64,000 bases of DNA from Microbacteriaceae bacterium (GTDB lineage: Bacteria; Actinomycetota; Actinomycetes; Actinomycetales; Microbacteriaceae), in assembly GCA_027487865.1 (NCBI GenBank), contig JAIYCT010000003.1:248001-312000 (forward strand), given 5' to 3'. The position numbers and the translations under genes were made by a program. Under the pieces are notes generated by a model. It saw nothing but the letters and a program-made list of their open reading frames with translations, did not search any database and was not told the DNA's origin. This document shows positions 16,938 to 27,625 of the stretch, one piece after another (positions within the stretch are counted from its first letter, which is position 1; the number at the start of each line of letters is the position of its first letter).

Positions 16938-17910
16938 AGGTCATCTCCCTCTTGTCTCCGAAAATACCCTGCGGACGGTAGATCACAATCAGCATCAAAC
17001 CGATACCAACCAGCACGTAGCGCAAGGTGGCTGCCTGGATACCAGATACCGGCAGGATGCCGGACTCTGCCAAGGCAGGCAAGATGTTGGTCAGGAAGGC
17101 CTGCAGCACCCAGAAGATGATCGAACCCAGAACCGGACCAAAGATTGTTGCAGCGCCTCCAAGAAGCAGTGCAGTCCAAAGGAAGAAGGTCAACGAGGTT
17201 ACATAGACACCAGGCGATACGTTGGTGCTGGTTGCCAGCACGATGCCACCGAGGGCGCCGAAGATACCACCGATGATTAGCGCCTGCATCTTGTATGCAA
17301 AGACGTTCTTACCCAAAGCGCGAACCGCATCCTCATCCTCGCGGATGCCCTTTACCACGCGGCCCCAAGGGGAGCGCATCAGAGCCCAAAGCAACAAGGT
17401 TGCGACAGCGAGCACCATTAGACCAAATACCAGCATCCACAGGGTCTGCTCGTTGTAGGTCCATGGACCCCAGCCGTAGTCTCCGGGCGGGAATGGGTTT
17501 GCGTCAGCAAAGCCACCGGAGTTGTTGTAACCGAATAGGCCGTCGGCGCTTCCGGTAACCGGCTCAAAAGCTGTGGTTAGGAACAAAAGACGCAGAATTT
17601 CAGCTGCCGCGATGGTCACGATGGCCAGGTAGTCACCGCGAAGTCGCAGGGTTGGAATACCCATGATGAGCGCGAACACCACGGAAGCGGCAACACCCAT
17701 AATCATGCCGGCCCACCAAGGTAGTCCGAAGGTGAGCACGCTGATCGCGTATCCGTAAGCACCTACGGCCATAAAGCCCGCGATACCAAAGTTCAACAAT
17801 CCGGCAAAACCGAAGTGCATAGCCAGACCCAGGGTTGCCAGAGCAAACGCCAAAATGGTTGGAGTTAGTAGGCCCGCGAGGGTGTTATTGAGAATTGATC
17901 CCCAGTCCAT
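16927..17910 (-). CDS. livM: Branched-chain amino acid ABC transporter permease LivM
   Basis: Inner-membrane permease of the Liv importer. The product is 327 residues with about nine hydrophobic segments. LivM signatures are GFAGLLNFGIAGFMAVGAYGYA near residue 33, RGDYLAIVTIAAAEILR in the middle, and the coupling-helix region SPWGRVVKGIREDEDAVRALGKN. It sits ten bases after livH and overlaps livG. Confidence 0.95.
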   Translation of the reverse strand: MDWGSILNNTLAGLLTPTILAFALATLGLAMHFGFAGLLNFGIAGFMAVGAYGYAISVLTFGLPWWAGMIMGVAASVVFALIMGIPTLRLRGDYLAIVTIAAAEILRLLFLTTAFEPVTGSADGLFGYNNSGGFADANPFPPGDYGWGPWTYNEQTLWMLVFGLMVLAVATLLLWALMRSPWGRVVKGIREDEDAVRALGKNVFAYKMQALIIGGIFGALGGIVLATSTNVSPGVYVTSLTFFLWTALLLGGAATIFGPVLGSIIFWVLQAFLTNILPALAESGILPVSGIQAATLRYVLVGIGLMLIVIYRPQGIFGDKREMTFVK

Positions 17911-17920
17911 GGTCGACCTC

Positions 17921-19231
17921 CTAACCTATCCGCTGTTTTTTGCCGAGCAAACCTTGAGGCCTGAACAGCAAGATTCCGATGAGAACTACCAGTGCACCGA
18001 CGTACTTGAGGTCGGCAGGGATAAACAGCGAGCTGGTTTCAACCAGGATGCCAACCACTAGCGAACCGATTAGCGCTCCGAATGCAGTGCCAAGTCCACC
18101 CAAGGTGACGGCTGCGAAAATCAATAGCAAAATCTGGGCACCCATGTCCCACTTGATACCCGGGCGGAAGTAAGCCCAAAGCACACCTGCAAGACCTGCG
18201 AGTGCTCCAGAGATGATCCAAACTGTGCGAATCACCTTGTCGACGTCAATACCCGAAGCTGCAGCTAGATCTGGATTGTCGGAGATAGCTCGGGTCGCCT
18301 TACCGGTCTTGGTCTTCAGGAGCCACCAAGCAAATCCCATGATCACAACAATCGAGATAGCCATGGAAACCAAGTCGGTCATCGAAAGCGCAACTGAACC
18401 AAATAGTGGAACCATGGTGGAGTCTGCACCAGGAAGCTGTTCGGTGCCACCACCTACGAAGTACTGGAACAGGTAGCGAGCGGTCAGCGATAGACCAATG
18501 GACACAATCATCAGCTGAACCAGCGCAAGGCCGCGCTTTCTCAAAGGTTTCCAGAGCCCGGCGTCCAGCGCCCAGCCCATCGCACCGGAGAGCAATACTG
18601 CAGCTGGGATTGCCACCCACATTGGAAGCTGAAGTCCCGCGCCCAAAACCAACGCTGCAACCGCACCGAAGGTAACCATTTCGGAGTGTGCAAAGTTTGA
18701 AAGACCGGTGGTGCCGAAGACCAGAGACAGACCAACTGCAGCAAGACCAAGCATTAGGCCGAAGTTCAGACCGTAGATCAGACGTGCAACGACCTGATCG
18801 AACATGGATACGGTGACGCGAGTTCCCTCGCCGATAAAGAAGTTTGCAACCAGCGGGCTGGTCTTGCCAAGTACGACGTCCTTGGTTGCGCCACCCTCAC
18901 CGGTAACTGCGATGCCCTCAGGCAGAGTCTCCTGGTCCAGAGTGACCTTGTAGGTATCGCCTTCGACTCCAGGAACACCGATGTACCACTTGCCATCAGC
19001 TCCGGTAACGGTTTCGGCGTTGTAGCCACCGCCCTCAACAATCATGCGGACGCCACCAAGTGGCTCACCCTCCAGCTTTACGTTTCCGGTAATACCGCGC
19101 TCTAGATCTTCACCAACGCTGTCGGCGCTCGCAGGGGTTGCACCTAGGCCAAAACCCAGAACCATAGCGATAAGAAGCAGTAAAAGGGATGAGAGCAATC
19201 GCTTGGGATTGCTGGCAGAGAGGAATTGCAC
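17921..19231 (-). CDS. livH: Branched-chain amino acid ABC permease LivH with N-terminal extracytoplasmic beta-domain
   Basis: The second Liv permease, unusually long at 436 residues. From GTG 19231, which sits behind GGAGG, the protein opens with a signal peptide (RLLSSLLLLLIAMVLGF...ASA, about residues 11-37). A small beta-sandwich-like domain follows at about residues 48-135 (GNVKLEGEPLGGVRMIVEGG, GADGKWYIGVP, TYKVTLDQETLPEG), resembling carboxypeptidase-regulatory/Cna-B-like folds. The LivH permease core comes last (LNFGLMLGLAAVGLSLVFGTTGLSNFAHSEMVTFG). The ORF-track start at 19300 lacks a Shine-Dalgarno and would bury the signal peptide. An extracytoplasmic domain suggests contact with the binding protein or envelope; this is inference. 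Confidence 0.9.
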   Translation of the reverse strand: MQFLSASNPKRLLSSLLLLLIAMVLGFGLGATPASADSVGEDLERGITGNVKLEGEPLGGVRMIVEGGGYNAETVTGADGKWYIGVPGVEGDTYKVTLDQETLPEGIAVTGEGGATKDVVLGKTSPLVANFFIGEGTRVTVSMFDQVVARLIYGLNFGLMLGLAAVGLSLVFGTTGLSNFAHSEMVTFGAVAALVLGAGLQLPMWVAIPAAVLLSGAMGWALDAGLWKPLRKRGLALVQLMIVSIGLSLTARYLFQYFVGGGTEQLPGADSTMVPLFGSVALSMTDLVSMAISIVVIMGFAWWLLKTKTGKATRAISDNPDLAAASGIDVDKVIRTVWIISGALAGLAGVLWAYFRPGIKWDMGAQILLLIFAAVTLGGLGTAFGALIGSLVVGILVETSSLFIPADLKYVGALVVLIGILLFRPQGLLGKKQRIG

Positions 19232-19400
19232 CTGTCCTCCAAATCGTAATGAGCTACTTTGCCCAGAAGCCCCGTTGGGGACTCTCAAAAACATTAGCAA
19301 AGTAAACCTAGTGGCATTCCGCTCAGGCCATAAATCTTTGGTTTCAAAAAGTTTTCATTGCTTCGAAAATGCACCTTATTAATAGGAGTGATTGCTTGGC

Positions 19401-20948
<1,548 letters not shown>

Positions 20949-20957
20949 GAGGCCCGG

Positions 20958-22073
20958 ATGAATCAGGTTGAAATTGGTCGCGGCAAGGATGCCCGCAGGG
21001 CATTTTCTTTCGACGACATCGCGGTAGTGCCGACTCGCCGAACTCGCGACCCGGAGGACGTATCTACCACCTGGGCGATCGATGCTTACAAGTTCGATCT
21101 TCCGGTTGTGGCAGCCCCAATGGACTCGGCGATGAGCCCGGCCACCGCAATTGCTCTTGGCAAGCTAGGTGGTCTCGGTGTTTTGGATCTTGAGGGACTT
21201 TGGACTCGCTACGAAGACCCAACTCAGCAGCTTGAGGAAATTGCGAACGCGAAAGAGGCAGATGCCACGGCAGTGCTTCAGCGCATCTATGCCCAGCCAA
21301 TTCAGCCGGAGCTAATCACCGCTCGCCTGGCAGAGATTCGCGCAGCCGGCGTCACCGTGGCCGGAGCGCTATCTCCGCAGCGCACTCAGGAGTTCTCGAG
21401 TGTCGTGCTCAAGGCCGGTGTTGAGATGTTCGTGATTCGCGGAAACACAGTTTCTGCAGAGCACGTCTCCAAGAATCAGGAACCGCTGAACCTTAAAGAG
21501 TTCATCTACAAACTAGATGTTCCTGTCATGGTCGGTGGCGCTGCAAGCTACAAGGCTGCGCTGCACCTAATGCGCACCGGCGCAGCCGGTGTGCTAGTTG
21601 GTTTTGGTGGCGGTGCTGCCTCATCAACCCGCAAGATTTTGGGCATTCACGCTCCAATGGCAACCGCGGTTGCTGATGTTGCAGCTGCCCGCCGTGACTA
21701 CATGGACGAATCAGGTGGTCGCTATGTTCACGTCATCGCAGATGGTGGCCTTGGCACCTCTGGAGATATCGTGAAGGCAATTGCCTGTGGTGCGGATGCC
21801 GTGATGCTTGGAACCGTTTTGGCGCGATCGGCTGAGGCACCTGGTCACGGTTGGCACTGGGGTCAAGAAGCAGTTAGCGAGAAGCTACCGAGGGGCAACC
21901 GCGTCTGGGTTGGCTCACATGCTCCGATGGAAAACATTTTGCTTGGACCTGCCGATAACGCCGAGGGCACCAGCAACCTAATTGGAGCACTTCGCCGCTC
22001 GATGGCAAGCACTGGATATTCCGATCTAAAGGAGTTCCAGCGCGTGGACGTCGTAGTCAACCAGTACCAGTAA
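20958..22073 (+). CDS. guaB3: GuaB3 family IMP dehydrogenase-related protein
   Basis: A 371-residue IMPDH/GMPR-superfamily barrel without CBS domains, the GuaB3 type regularly found next to guaB in actinobacteria. N-terminal FSFDDIAVVPTRRTRDPEDV and VVAAPMDSAM match the family, and RRDYMDESGGRYVHVIADGG and GADAVMLGT are conserved. The segment equivalent to the catalytic-Cys loop reads GGAASSTRKILGIHAPMATA and has no cysteine, so standard IMPDH chemistry is doubtful; a regulatory role is possible. It is cotranscribed with guaB and abuts the SURF1 gene. Confidence 0.93.
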   Translation: MNQVEIGRGKDARRAFSFDDIAVVPTRRTRDPEDVSTTWAIDAYKFDLPVVAAPMDSAMSPATAIALGKLGGLGVLDLEGLWTRYEDPTQQLEEIANAKEADATAVLQRIYAQPIQPELITARLAEIRAAGVTVAGALSPQRTQEFSSVVLKAGVEMFVIRGNTVSAEHVSKNQEPLNLKEFIYKLDVPVMVGGAASYKAALHLMRTGAAGVLVGFGGGAASSTRKILGIHAPMATAVADVAAARRDYMDESGGRYVHVIADGGLGTSGDIVKAIACGADAVMLGTVLARSAEAPGHGWHWGQEAVSEKLPRGNRVWVGSHAPMENILLGPADNAEGTSNLIGALRRSMASTGYSDLKEFQRVDVVVNQYQ

Positions 22074-22838
22074 ATGAGACAGCCCAGTTTTTGGGAGGTT
22101 GCCCGCAGACCCAAGTGGATCGCGGGATTACTAATCGCAATGCTGACCGCAGCGGCATTCGCTTTTGCAATGCAGTGGCAACTCTCTCGCACCTTCAACA
22201 CGGTCGGAGTGAGCGTCGAGGAGGCCGCTGCTCGACCACTGGCGGATTTGATTGCACCAAATACACCGATTGATAAACCGGTCTATGACCGGCTTGCCAC
22301 CTTCACGGCGACAATCGATCCGCAAAACTCCCACATCATCGGTGGCCGCTTGCAACTTGAGCCAGATGGTTCGACCAGAGACGGTTATTGGCTAATCACT
22401 AACTCCTTGGTTGACGATGCATCGCTAACCCTTGCAGTTGGCTTCTCGGAAGACCTGGCTGCGGCGCAAGCTGCCCAGCAGAAACTTGAGAGCATCGAGA
22501 TTTCCGCAGTGGGATATATCGAACCGAGTGAACCGGTCAAAAGATCAAGCGATGCCGATTTTGATTCGGTGGCGCTTGGCCAGCTGATCAATGTTTACTC
22601 TCAAACCCCTATTGCCTCTTACCCGGCATATGTGATTTTGCAGTCCGGAATTGAGAGCGATCTCGAACCAATTACTATCGGGATTAGGCAGCAGGAAATT
22701 GAGATTAACTGGCTCACTGCGTTTTACGCGGTGGAGTGGGCATTTTTCGCACTAGCTGCTTTTTACCTCTGGTGGCGTCTAGTGATGGATCAACGTGCCA
22801 GGGAAGCTAATGATCAAGGTTTGCAAGCCCCGAATTAG
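22074..22838 (+). CDS. SURF1 family protein (cytochrome oxidase assembly)
   Basis: A 254-residue membrane protein with the SURF1 topology: an N-terminal transmembrane helix (WIAGLLIAMLTAAAFAFAMQWQLSR), a large extracytoplasmic domain with DGYWLITNSLV, and a C-terminal helix preceded by the family signature NWLTAFYAVEWAFFALAAFYLWWRL. SURF1 proteins assist haem insertion into cytochrome c oxidase. Cytochrome oxidase genes are not in this window. Its ATG follows the guaB3 stop with no gap. A short GC-rich inverted repeat, CCCCG/CGGGG, spans the stop codon and may weakly terminate transcription. Confidence 0.85.
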   Translation: MRQPSFWEVARRPKWIAGLLIAMLTAAAFAFAMQWQLSRTFNTVGVSVEEAAARPLADLIAPNTPIDKPVYDRLATFTATIDPQNSHIIGGRLQLEPDGSTRDGYWLITNSLVDDASLTLAVGFSEDLAAAQAAQQKLESIEISAVGYIEPSEPVKRSSDADFDSVALGQLINVYSQTPIASYPAYVILQSGIESDLEPITIGIRQQEIEINWLTAFYAVEWAFFALAAFYLWWRLVMDQRAREANDQGLQAPN

Positions 22839-22888
22839 CGGGGTAAATCTTGTTATTCTCGAAGGTAACCAGGAGGTAAGTCGCACCG

Positions 22889-23152
22889 ATGATCACCACG
22901 ACCGTAATCATTGAGGACCCAATCGGCTTGCACGCAAGACCAGCGGGTCAAATCGTGAAGCTGGTCAAGGAATCCGGACTTACCGTTCACATGGGCAAGG
23001 CAGGCCAGGAGCTGGTAATGGCAAACTCACCGCTTCGCATGATGGCACTCAAGGCCAAAACCGGAGAGCAGTTAGTTATCGAGGTAGACACCGACGACCA
23101 GGGTGTCGCAGACGCACTGTTTGCCCAGATTCAAGATTTCCTAAAGGGCTAG
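22889..23152 (+). CDS. ptsH: PTS phosphocarrier protein HPr
   Basis: Small phosphocarrier between Enzyme I and sugar-specific EIIs. The product is 87 residues. His15 in GLHARPAG is the phosphorylation site; Ser47 in ANSPLRMMALK sits where the HPr-kinase serine is found, though actinobacteria generally lack that kinase. AGGAGG lies 12 bases before ATG, a long spacing. The ptsI GTG overlaps its stop codon. No EII gene is visible in the window. Confidence 0.95.
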   Translation: MITTTVIIEDPIGLHARPAGQIVKLVKESGLTVHMGKAGQELVMANSPLRMMALKAKTGEQLVIEVDTDDQGVADALFAQIQDFLKG

Positions 23153-24783
23153 TGGTGGCGCTAGCTTCCGGAACAATCCTCACGGGCTTAGGTGTTGGCC
23201 TGAATTCCGTTCGTGGCGAAGTCTTTTGGGTAAAACCGCAGGCAACACTTCCGGGACCTGCCAAACATGCTGGCGATGTAGCAGCTGAAAAAGCAACCCT
23301 CAGGGGAGCAATTCACCACGTTGCCGCATACCTTGATGAGCAGTCTTTAGGAGCTGGTGAAACCAGCGCAGAAATTTTCGAAGCTCTGAAAATGCTTTTA
23401 GAAGACGAGGGCTTATTTGAAAGCGCGATTGCCGAAATTGAATCCGGTTGGAATGCTGCCACCGCATTTATTGTCGCGGTTGATTCACTGGACGAAGCTT
23501 TTGCCGGCGATGCCGCCCTGGAGGAGCGCTTAGCCGACCTAAAGGGCTTAGCTCGACGAGTTGCCGCTCATATCTCGGGCATTCACATGGGGCTAGATCT
23601 TCCAACCACCGGATCTTACGTAATTGTCGGAGATGACTTTTCTCCTGCCGATACCGCTTGGTTCACCGATGCTGTTGTCGGTCTTGTGACCCTTAGGGGT
23701 GGACCAACCTCTCACACCGCAATCATCTGTCGCTCAAAGTCAATCCCAGCGCTAGTCTGCTGCCCCCAGGCGGTTGACCTTGTCGACGGCACGCAAGTTT
23801 TGGTGGATCCGGTTGGCGACCGCGTGGTTGTCGGCGGCGATGCCTCGATGGCAACCAAGGCAATTAGCTTTGTGGCAAAGAGCTTGGACCCGATCATTCC
23901 GGTGCGGGCAAATATCGGTTCGCTAGAAGACTCGATCCAGGCAGCCACCACCGCTGCCAACGGCGTAGGGCTATTTCGCACCGAGCTGCTCTATCTATCC
24001 GAGACCACCATGCCATCGGTTGCGAAGCAGGCAAAGTCCTATACAGAAATTCTTAGGGCAGCACCCGAGGGACCGATTGTGGTTCGCACCGTCGATGCCG
24101 GTAGCGATAAGCCCGTGCCATTTTTAGATTTGCCTCACGGAGATAACCCAGCTAGTGATCTTCGTGGTTTCCAAATAAGTAAAGCTCACCGTCAGTTCCT
24201 AATCGATCAGCTGGAGTCGATAGAGGTGGCTCGCAAAGAAACCGGCCGCGAAGTTTGGGTCATGGCTCCGATGATTGCCACCGCATCGGAGGCAATTGAG
24301 TTTGCGCAGCTTGCCAGAAGCGCCGGTGAATACAAAGTCGGCATCATGGTCGAAACCCCCTCCATTGCCATGTCGATTGCAGATTTAGCCGGCAAGCTCG
24401 ATTTCATTTCGGTTGGCACCAACGACCTATCGCAATACCTGTTTGCTGCCGACCGCATGAATGCAGGTCAGGGCGCACTACTGAATCCATGGCAACCGGA
24501 GTTGGTGCGATTGCTGAAGGCCATCGCGAGCGAGTCGGAGAAGGCCGGAATCACCTCCGGCGTTTGCGGTGAAGCGGCATCTGACCCAGCTTTCGCTATT
24601 GTCTTGGCTGGTTTGGGTTTCAATTCGGTATCGGCGTCAAGTAGTCAAGTCGGTGCGGTTAGATCTGCGCTTTCCGCGGTTACTTTGGAGCAGGCGCATC
24701 AGGTTGCCCAGGTCGCACTTGCAGCCACTACTGCCGATCAGTGCAAGTCTGCTGTTCTGGATGCATTAGCCTCTCTTGCCTAA
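23152..24783 (+). CDS. ptsI: PTS Enzyme I (phosphoenolpyruvate-protein phosphotransferase)
   Basis: Autophosphorylates from phosphoenolpyruvate and passes phosphate to HPr. The product is 543 residues, slightly shorter than the roughly 570 of well-studied enzymes. The active His188 lies in GGPTSHTAIICR. The C-terminal PEP-binding barrel has NGVGLFRTELLYL, VRTVDAGSDKPVPF, ISVGTNDLSQYLFAADR and the Cys-containing TSGVCGEAASDP. GTG 23152 overlaps the ptsH stop; GTG 23155 is an equally possible start. It forms a two-gene operon with ptsH. Confidence 0.95.
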   Translation: MVALASGTILTGLGVGLNSVRGEVFWVKPQATLPGPAKHAGDVAAEKATLRGAIHHVAAYLDEQSLGAGETSAEIFEALKMLLEDEGLFESAIAEIESGWNAATAFIVAVDSLDEAFAGDAALEERLADLKGLARRVAAHISGIHMGLDLPTTGSYVIVGDDFSPADTAWFTDAVVGLVTLRGGPTSHTAIICRSKSIPALVCCPQAVDLVDGTQVLVDPVGDRVVVGGDASMATKAISFVAKSLDPIIPVRANIGSLEDSIQAATTAANGVGLFRTELLYLSETTMPSVAKQAKSYTEILRAAPEGPIVVRTVDAGSDKPVPFLDLPHGDNPASDLRGFQISKAHRQFLIDQLESIEVARKETGREVWVMAPMIATASEAIEFAQLARSAGEYKVGIMVETPSIAMSIADLAGKLDFISVGTNDLSQYLFAADRMNAGQGALLNPWQPELVRLLKAIASESEKAGITSGVCGEAASDPAFAIVLAGLGFNSVSASSSQVGAVRSALSAVTLEQAHQVAQVALAATTADQCKSAVLDALASLA

Positions 24784-24785
24784 AG

Positions 24786-24791
24786 TAAACT
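24786..24791 (+). promoter_or_regulatory. -10 box for the leaderless DUF3817-guaA transcript
   Basis: TAAACT lies 6 bases before ATG 24798, just after the ptsI stop. There is no Shine-Dalgarno. Confidence 0.45.
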
Positions 24792-24797
24792 TCTTTT

Positions 24798-25235
24798 ATG
24801 ACAGGCCCTGCCGCTTCCCAAATTGAGCAAGTAAAAAAGGTTCTAAAGCTTTTTACTGCATCCAGCTACATCACTGGCATTTTTCTCTTGCTTTTGATGA
24901 TTACCTGGGGAATCCGTCGCCTGCCTTTTCTAGGTTTTGACCTATGGCTTTTGGGCCCAAACGGATTTATCACCTTCGAGCAGTACGGCATTGAGGGTGA
25001 GGGGTTGCCGGAGGTAGGGGTAAACCTAACGGTTGCAATCCTTATCGTTCACGGCTGGTTATATGTGCTGTATCTGTTTGCCGATTTCAGACTCTGGACT
25101 TTGATGCGCTGGTCGTTCTTTAGGTTCTTGATCATTGCTGCCGGTGGCGTTGTGCCACTGCTTAGCTTTTTCACCGAGTCCTACTACGCCAAGCTAGCCC
25201 GCAAGCAACTCAGCGAAATTGAAGGTCAAAAATGA
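24798..25235 (+). CDS. DUF3817 membrane protein
   Basis: A 145-residue membrane protein with about three transmembrane helices ([59 protein letters not shown]) in the DUF3817 pattern. The family commonly sits immediately upstream of guaA in actinobacteria; its function is unknown. Here its stop overlaps the guaA start as ATGA. It appears to be the first gene of a leaderless transcript, so it may also serve to couple guaA translation. Confidence 0.85.
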   Translation: MTGPAASQIEQVKKVLKLFTASSYITGIFLLLLMITWGIRRLPFLGFDLWLLGPNGFITFEQYGIEGEGLPEVGVNLTVAILIVHGWLYVLYLFADFRLWTLMRWSFFRFLIIAAGGVVPLLSFFTESYYAKLARKQLSEIEGQK

Positions 25236-26785
25236 AGCCGGTGCTAGTTGTTGATTTCGGTGCTCAGTACGCACAGTTGATTGCAAGACGAGTTCGCGAA
25301 GCGAATGTCTATTCCGAGATCGTGCACCACAACATCACCGCGAGTGAGGTGGCTGCCAAGAACCCGGCAGCAATTATTCTCTCCGGTGGTCCATCGAGTG
25401 TTTACGAGGAGAACTCCCCTCAGCTAGATCCAGCGATTCTCAAACTAGGCATTCCGGTGCTGGGAATTTGCTACGGCTTCCAGGTCCTAGCCCAGGCTCT
25501 TGGCGGTCGGGTGGATAAGACCGGAAAGCGCGAGTATGGCGCGACTCAGCTAAACCTAAACAGTTCAGGTGTCTTGCTCGGCAACCAGCCAATGCAGCAA
25601 ATCTGCTGGATGAGCCACGGTGACCAGGTGATGGTTGCACCGGAGGGCTTTGATGTTTTGGCATCCACCGACACAACTCCGGTTGCAGCTTTTGAATCAA
25701 AGGCGCAGCAAATCTATGGCGTGCAGTGGCACCCGGAGGTCAAGCACTCCGAGCAGGGTCAGAACGTCCTCACCAACTTCCTCTACCAAGGTGCTGGCAT
25801 TGAGCCGACCTGGAATTCCGGCAATGTGATCGCAGAGCAAATCGAAAAGATTCGCGCTCAGGTTGGAGACGCCAGAGTAATTTGCGGTCTATCCGGTGGA
25901 GTCGACTCAGCGGTTGCCGCAGCGCTAGTTCACAAGGCAGTTGGCGATCAACTAACCGCGGTGTTTGTGGATCACGGGCTATTGCGCAAGGGTGAGCGCG
26001 AGCAGGTGGAGCGCGACTACGTAGCTGCCACTGGAATTCGTCTGATCACCGTAGATGCCGAGGAGAAGTTTCTGTCGGCGCTCGCCGGTGTAGCCGACCC
26101 AGAAACCAAGCGCAAGATTATTGGTCGCGAATTCATTCGCACCTTCGAAGAGGCAGAGCGCAAGCTAATCGCCGAAGCGGCTGCAGATTCTCGCCCGATC
26201 AAGTTCTTGGTCCAGGGCACGCTCTACCCAGATGTTGTTGAATCCGGTGGTGGCGCAACCGCTGGCATCAAGTCTCACCACAACGTTGGAGGCCTTCCAG
26301 AAGACCTGCAGTTTGAACTGGTGGAACCGCTTCGCACGCTGTTTAAAGATGAGGTGCGAGCAATCGGTGCCGAGCTTGGCCTCCCGCACGAGATAGTTCA
26401 GCGCCAACCATTCCCAGGTCCTGGTCTCGGTATTCGCATCGTTGGCGAGGTAACCAAGCAGCGCCTAGAGCTCTTGCGCGAGGCAGATGCCATTGTTCGC
26501 GAGGAACTAAGCGCAGCCGGCAAGGACCTAGAGATTTGGCAGTGCCCAGTTGTCCTGCTCGCAGATGTTCGCTCAGTCGGTGTGCAAGGCGATGGCCGAA
26601 GCTACGGTCACCCGATCGTGCTTCGTCCGGTTTCTTCTGAGGATGCGATGACGGCTGACTGGTCCAGATTGTCCTATGACCTGCTAGCTAAGATTTCCAA
26701 CCGAATCACCAATGAGGTTGCGGATGTCAACCGCGTGGTTTTGGACATCACCTCAAAGCCACCTGGAACTATCGAATGGGAGTAA
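25232..26785 (+). CDS. guaA: GMP synthase (glutamine-hydrolysing)
   Basis: Converts XMP to GMP. The product is 517 residues. The class I glutaminase triad is Cys80 in GICYGFQ with His167 and Glu169 in VQWHPEV; the ATP-pyrophosphatase P-loop SGGVDS is at 221-226, and the C-terminal dimerisation domain ends [10 protein letters not shown]. It takes the product of guaB upstream. It overlaps DUF3817 (ATGA) at the start and the phosphodiesterase gene by 10 bases at the end. Confidence 0.98.
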   Translation: MKPVLVVDFGAQYAQLIARRVREANVYSEIVHHNITASEVAAKNPAAIILSGGPSSVYEENSPQLDPAILKLGIPVLGICYGFQVLAQALGGRVDKTGKREYGATQLNLNSSGVLLGNQPMQQICWMSHGDQVMVAPEGFDVLASTDTTPVAAFESKAQQIYGVQWHPEVKHSEQGQNVLTNFLYQGAGIEPTWNSGNVIAEQIEKIRAQVGDARVICGLSGGVDSAVAAALVHKAVGDQLTAVFVDHGLLRKGEREQVERDYVAATGIRLITVDAEEKFLSALAGVADPETKRKIIGREFIRTFEEAERKLIAEAAADSRPIKFLVQGTLYPDVVESGGGATAGIKSHHNVGGLPEDLQFELVEPLRTLFKDEVRAIGAELGLPHEIVQRQPFPGPGLGIRIVGEVTKQRLELLREADAIVREELSAAGKDLEIWQCPVVLLADVRSVGVQGDGRSYGHPIVLRPVSSEDAMTADWSRLSYDLLAKISNRITNEVADVNRVVLDITSKPPGTIEWE

Positions 26786-27615
26786 GTGTTTTTGGTCACC
26801 GCGGTGCCTGCGGTTACCTTCCGGAAAACACCATGCCCTCCCTTGAACTGGGCTTCGAGTTAGGTTCAGACGCCATTGAGTTTGATGTGGTGCTAACCAA
26901 GGACTCAGTGCCGGTGATTCTGCACGATATCGATCTCACCAAAACCACCAATGTCGCCTCTCACCCAGACCTTTCAACTTCGGTTGATGAACTGACCTTG
27001 CTAGAGCTAAAGCAGTTGCGAGTGATGGAAAGATACCCCGAGCAAAGGACTGAGTCTGCAAAGTACAGCGGACAGTTTGAGATTCCGACGCTGAATGAAC
27101 TGCTGGCCAATCCAGCATTTGACGGCAAGCACCTGATTCTCGAACTCAAAGACGGCAAGCAACTGTTAGCTCGAAACCTGGATCTGGTGGCATCAGTCGC
27201 ACAAGAACTAGCAACATCAGATTGGCAAGAGCGCGATATCAAGCTCACTGTCGAGAGCTTCGAGTTTTCAATTCTGAGAAATGCAAAGGACACCTTCGGC
27301 GCAGGAATCGACTTCGTCTTTCTATCTGCACCGGCAACCTTGCCGGCTGGAAGAACTTCTCTGGAAGACGATTTGCTCGAGGAGATTGCATCCGAGTTTG
27401 ATGGAGTGTCAGTCACCATCGAGATGCTTTGGGAAAATGATTTTGTGGCCCGAGCAAAGGCGCTTGGGTTGACGCTGTTCACCTACACCGCTCGAGTTGA
27501 AACCCCACAGGGTGATCTGGAGAGCTGGTTTGAGAAGTTGGTGCTAAGCGGAGTAGATGGAATCTTTGCAGACCAGCCAGACCGGCTAATCCAAACCGTC
27601 AGTCGGCTAACCTAA
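26776..27615 (+). CDS. Glycerophosphodiester phosphodiesterase
   Basis: A 279-residue GDPD-family TIM barrel, which hydrolyses glycerophosphodiesters such as glycerophosphocholine to glycerol-3-phosphate and alcohol. Metal and catalytic motifs are visible: [40 protein letters not shown], and the closing [11 protein letters not shown]. There is no signal peptide, so it is probably cytoplasmic. Its ATG lies within the last 10 bases of guaA, so it depends on guaA translation. Confidence 0.93.
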   Translation: MGVSVFGHRGACGYLPENTMPSLELGFELGSDAIEFDVVLTKDSVPVILHDIDLTKTTNVASHPDLSTSVDELTLLELKQLRVMERYPEQRTESAKYSGQFEIPTLNELLANPAFDGKHLILELKDGKQLLARNLDLVASVAQELATSDWQERDIKLTVESFEFSILRNAKDTFGAGIDFVFLSAPATLPAGRTSLEDDLLEEIASEFDGVSVTIEMLWENDFVARAKALGLTLFTYTARVETPQGDLESWFEKLVLSGVDGIFADQPDRLIQTVSRLT

Positions 27616-27618
27616 GCT
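27613..27618 (+). promoter_or_regulatory. -10 box for a leaderless pcrA transcript
   Basis: TAAGCT overlaps the end of the phosphodiesterase gene and lies 7 bases before ATG 27626. There is no Shine-Dalgarno. Confidence 0.4.
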
Positions 27619-27625
27619 ACCTCAG

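Noticed and set aside
16633-17280. 215-residue plus-strand ORF across livG/livM
   Set aside because: Antisense to two well-conserved transporter genes; composition is that of a reversed coding strand.
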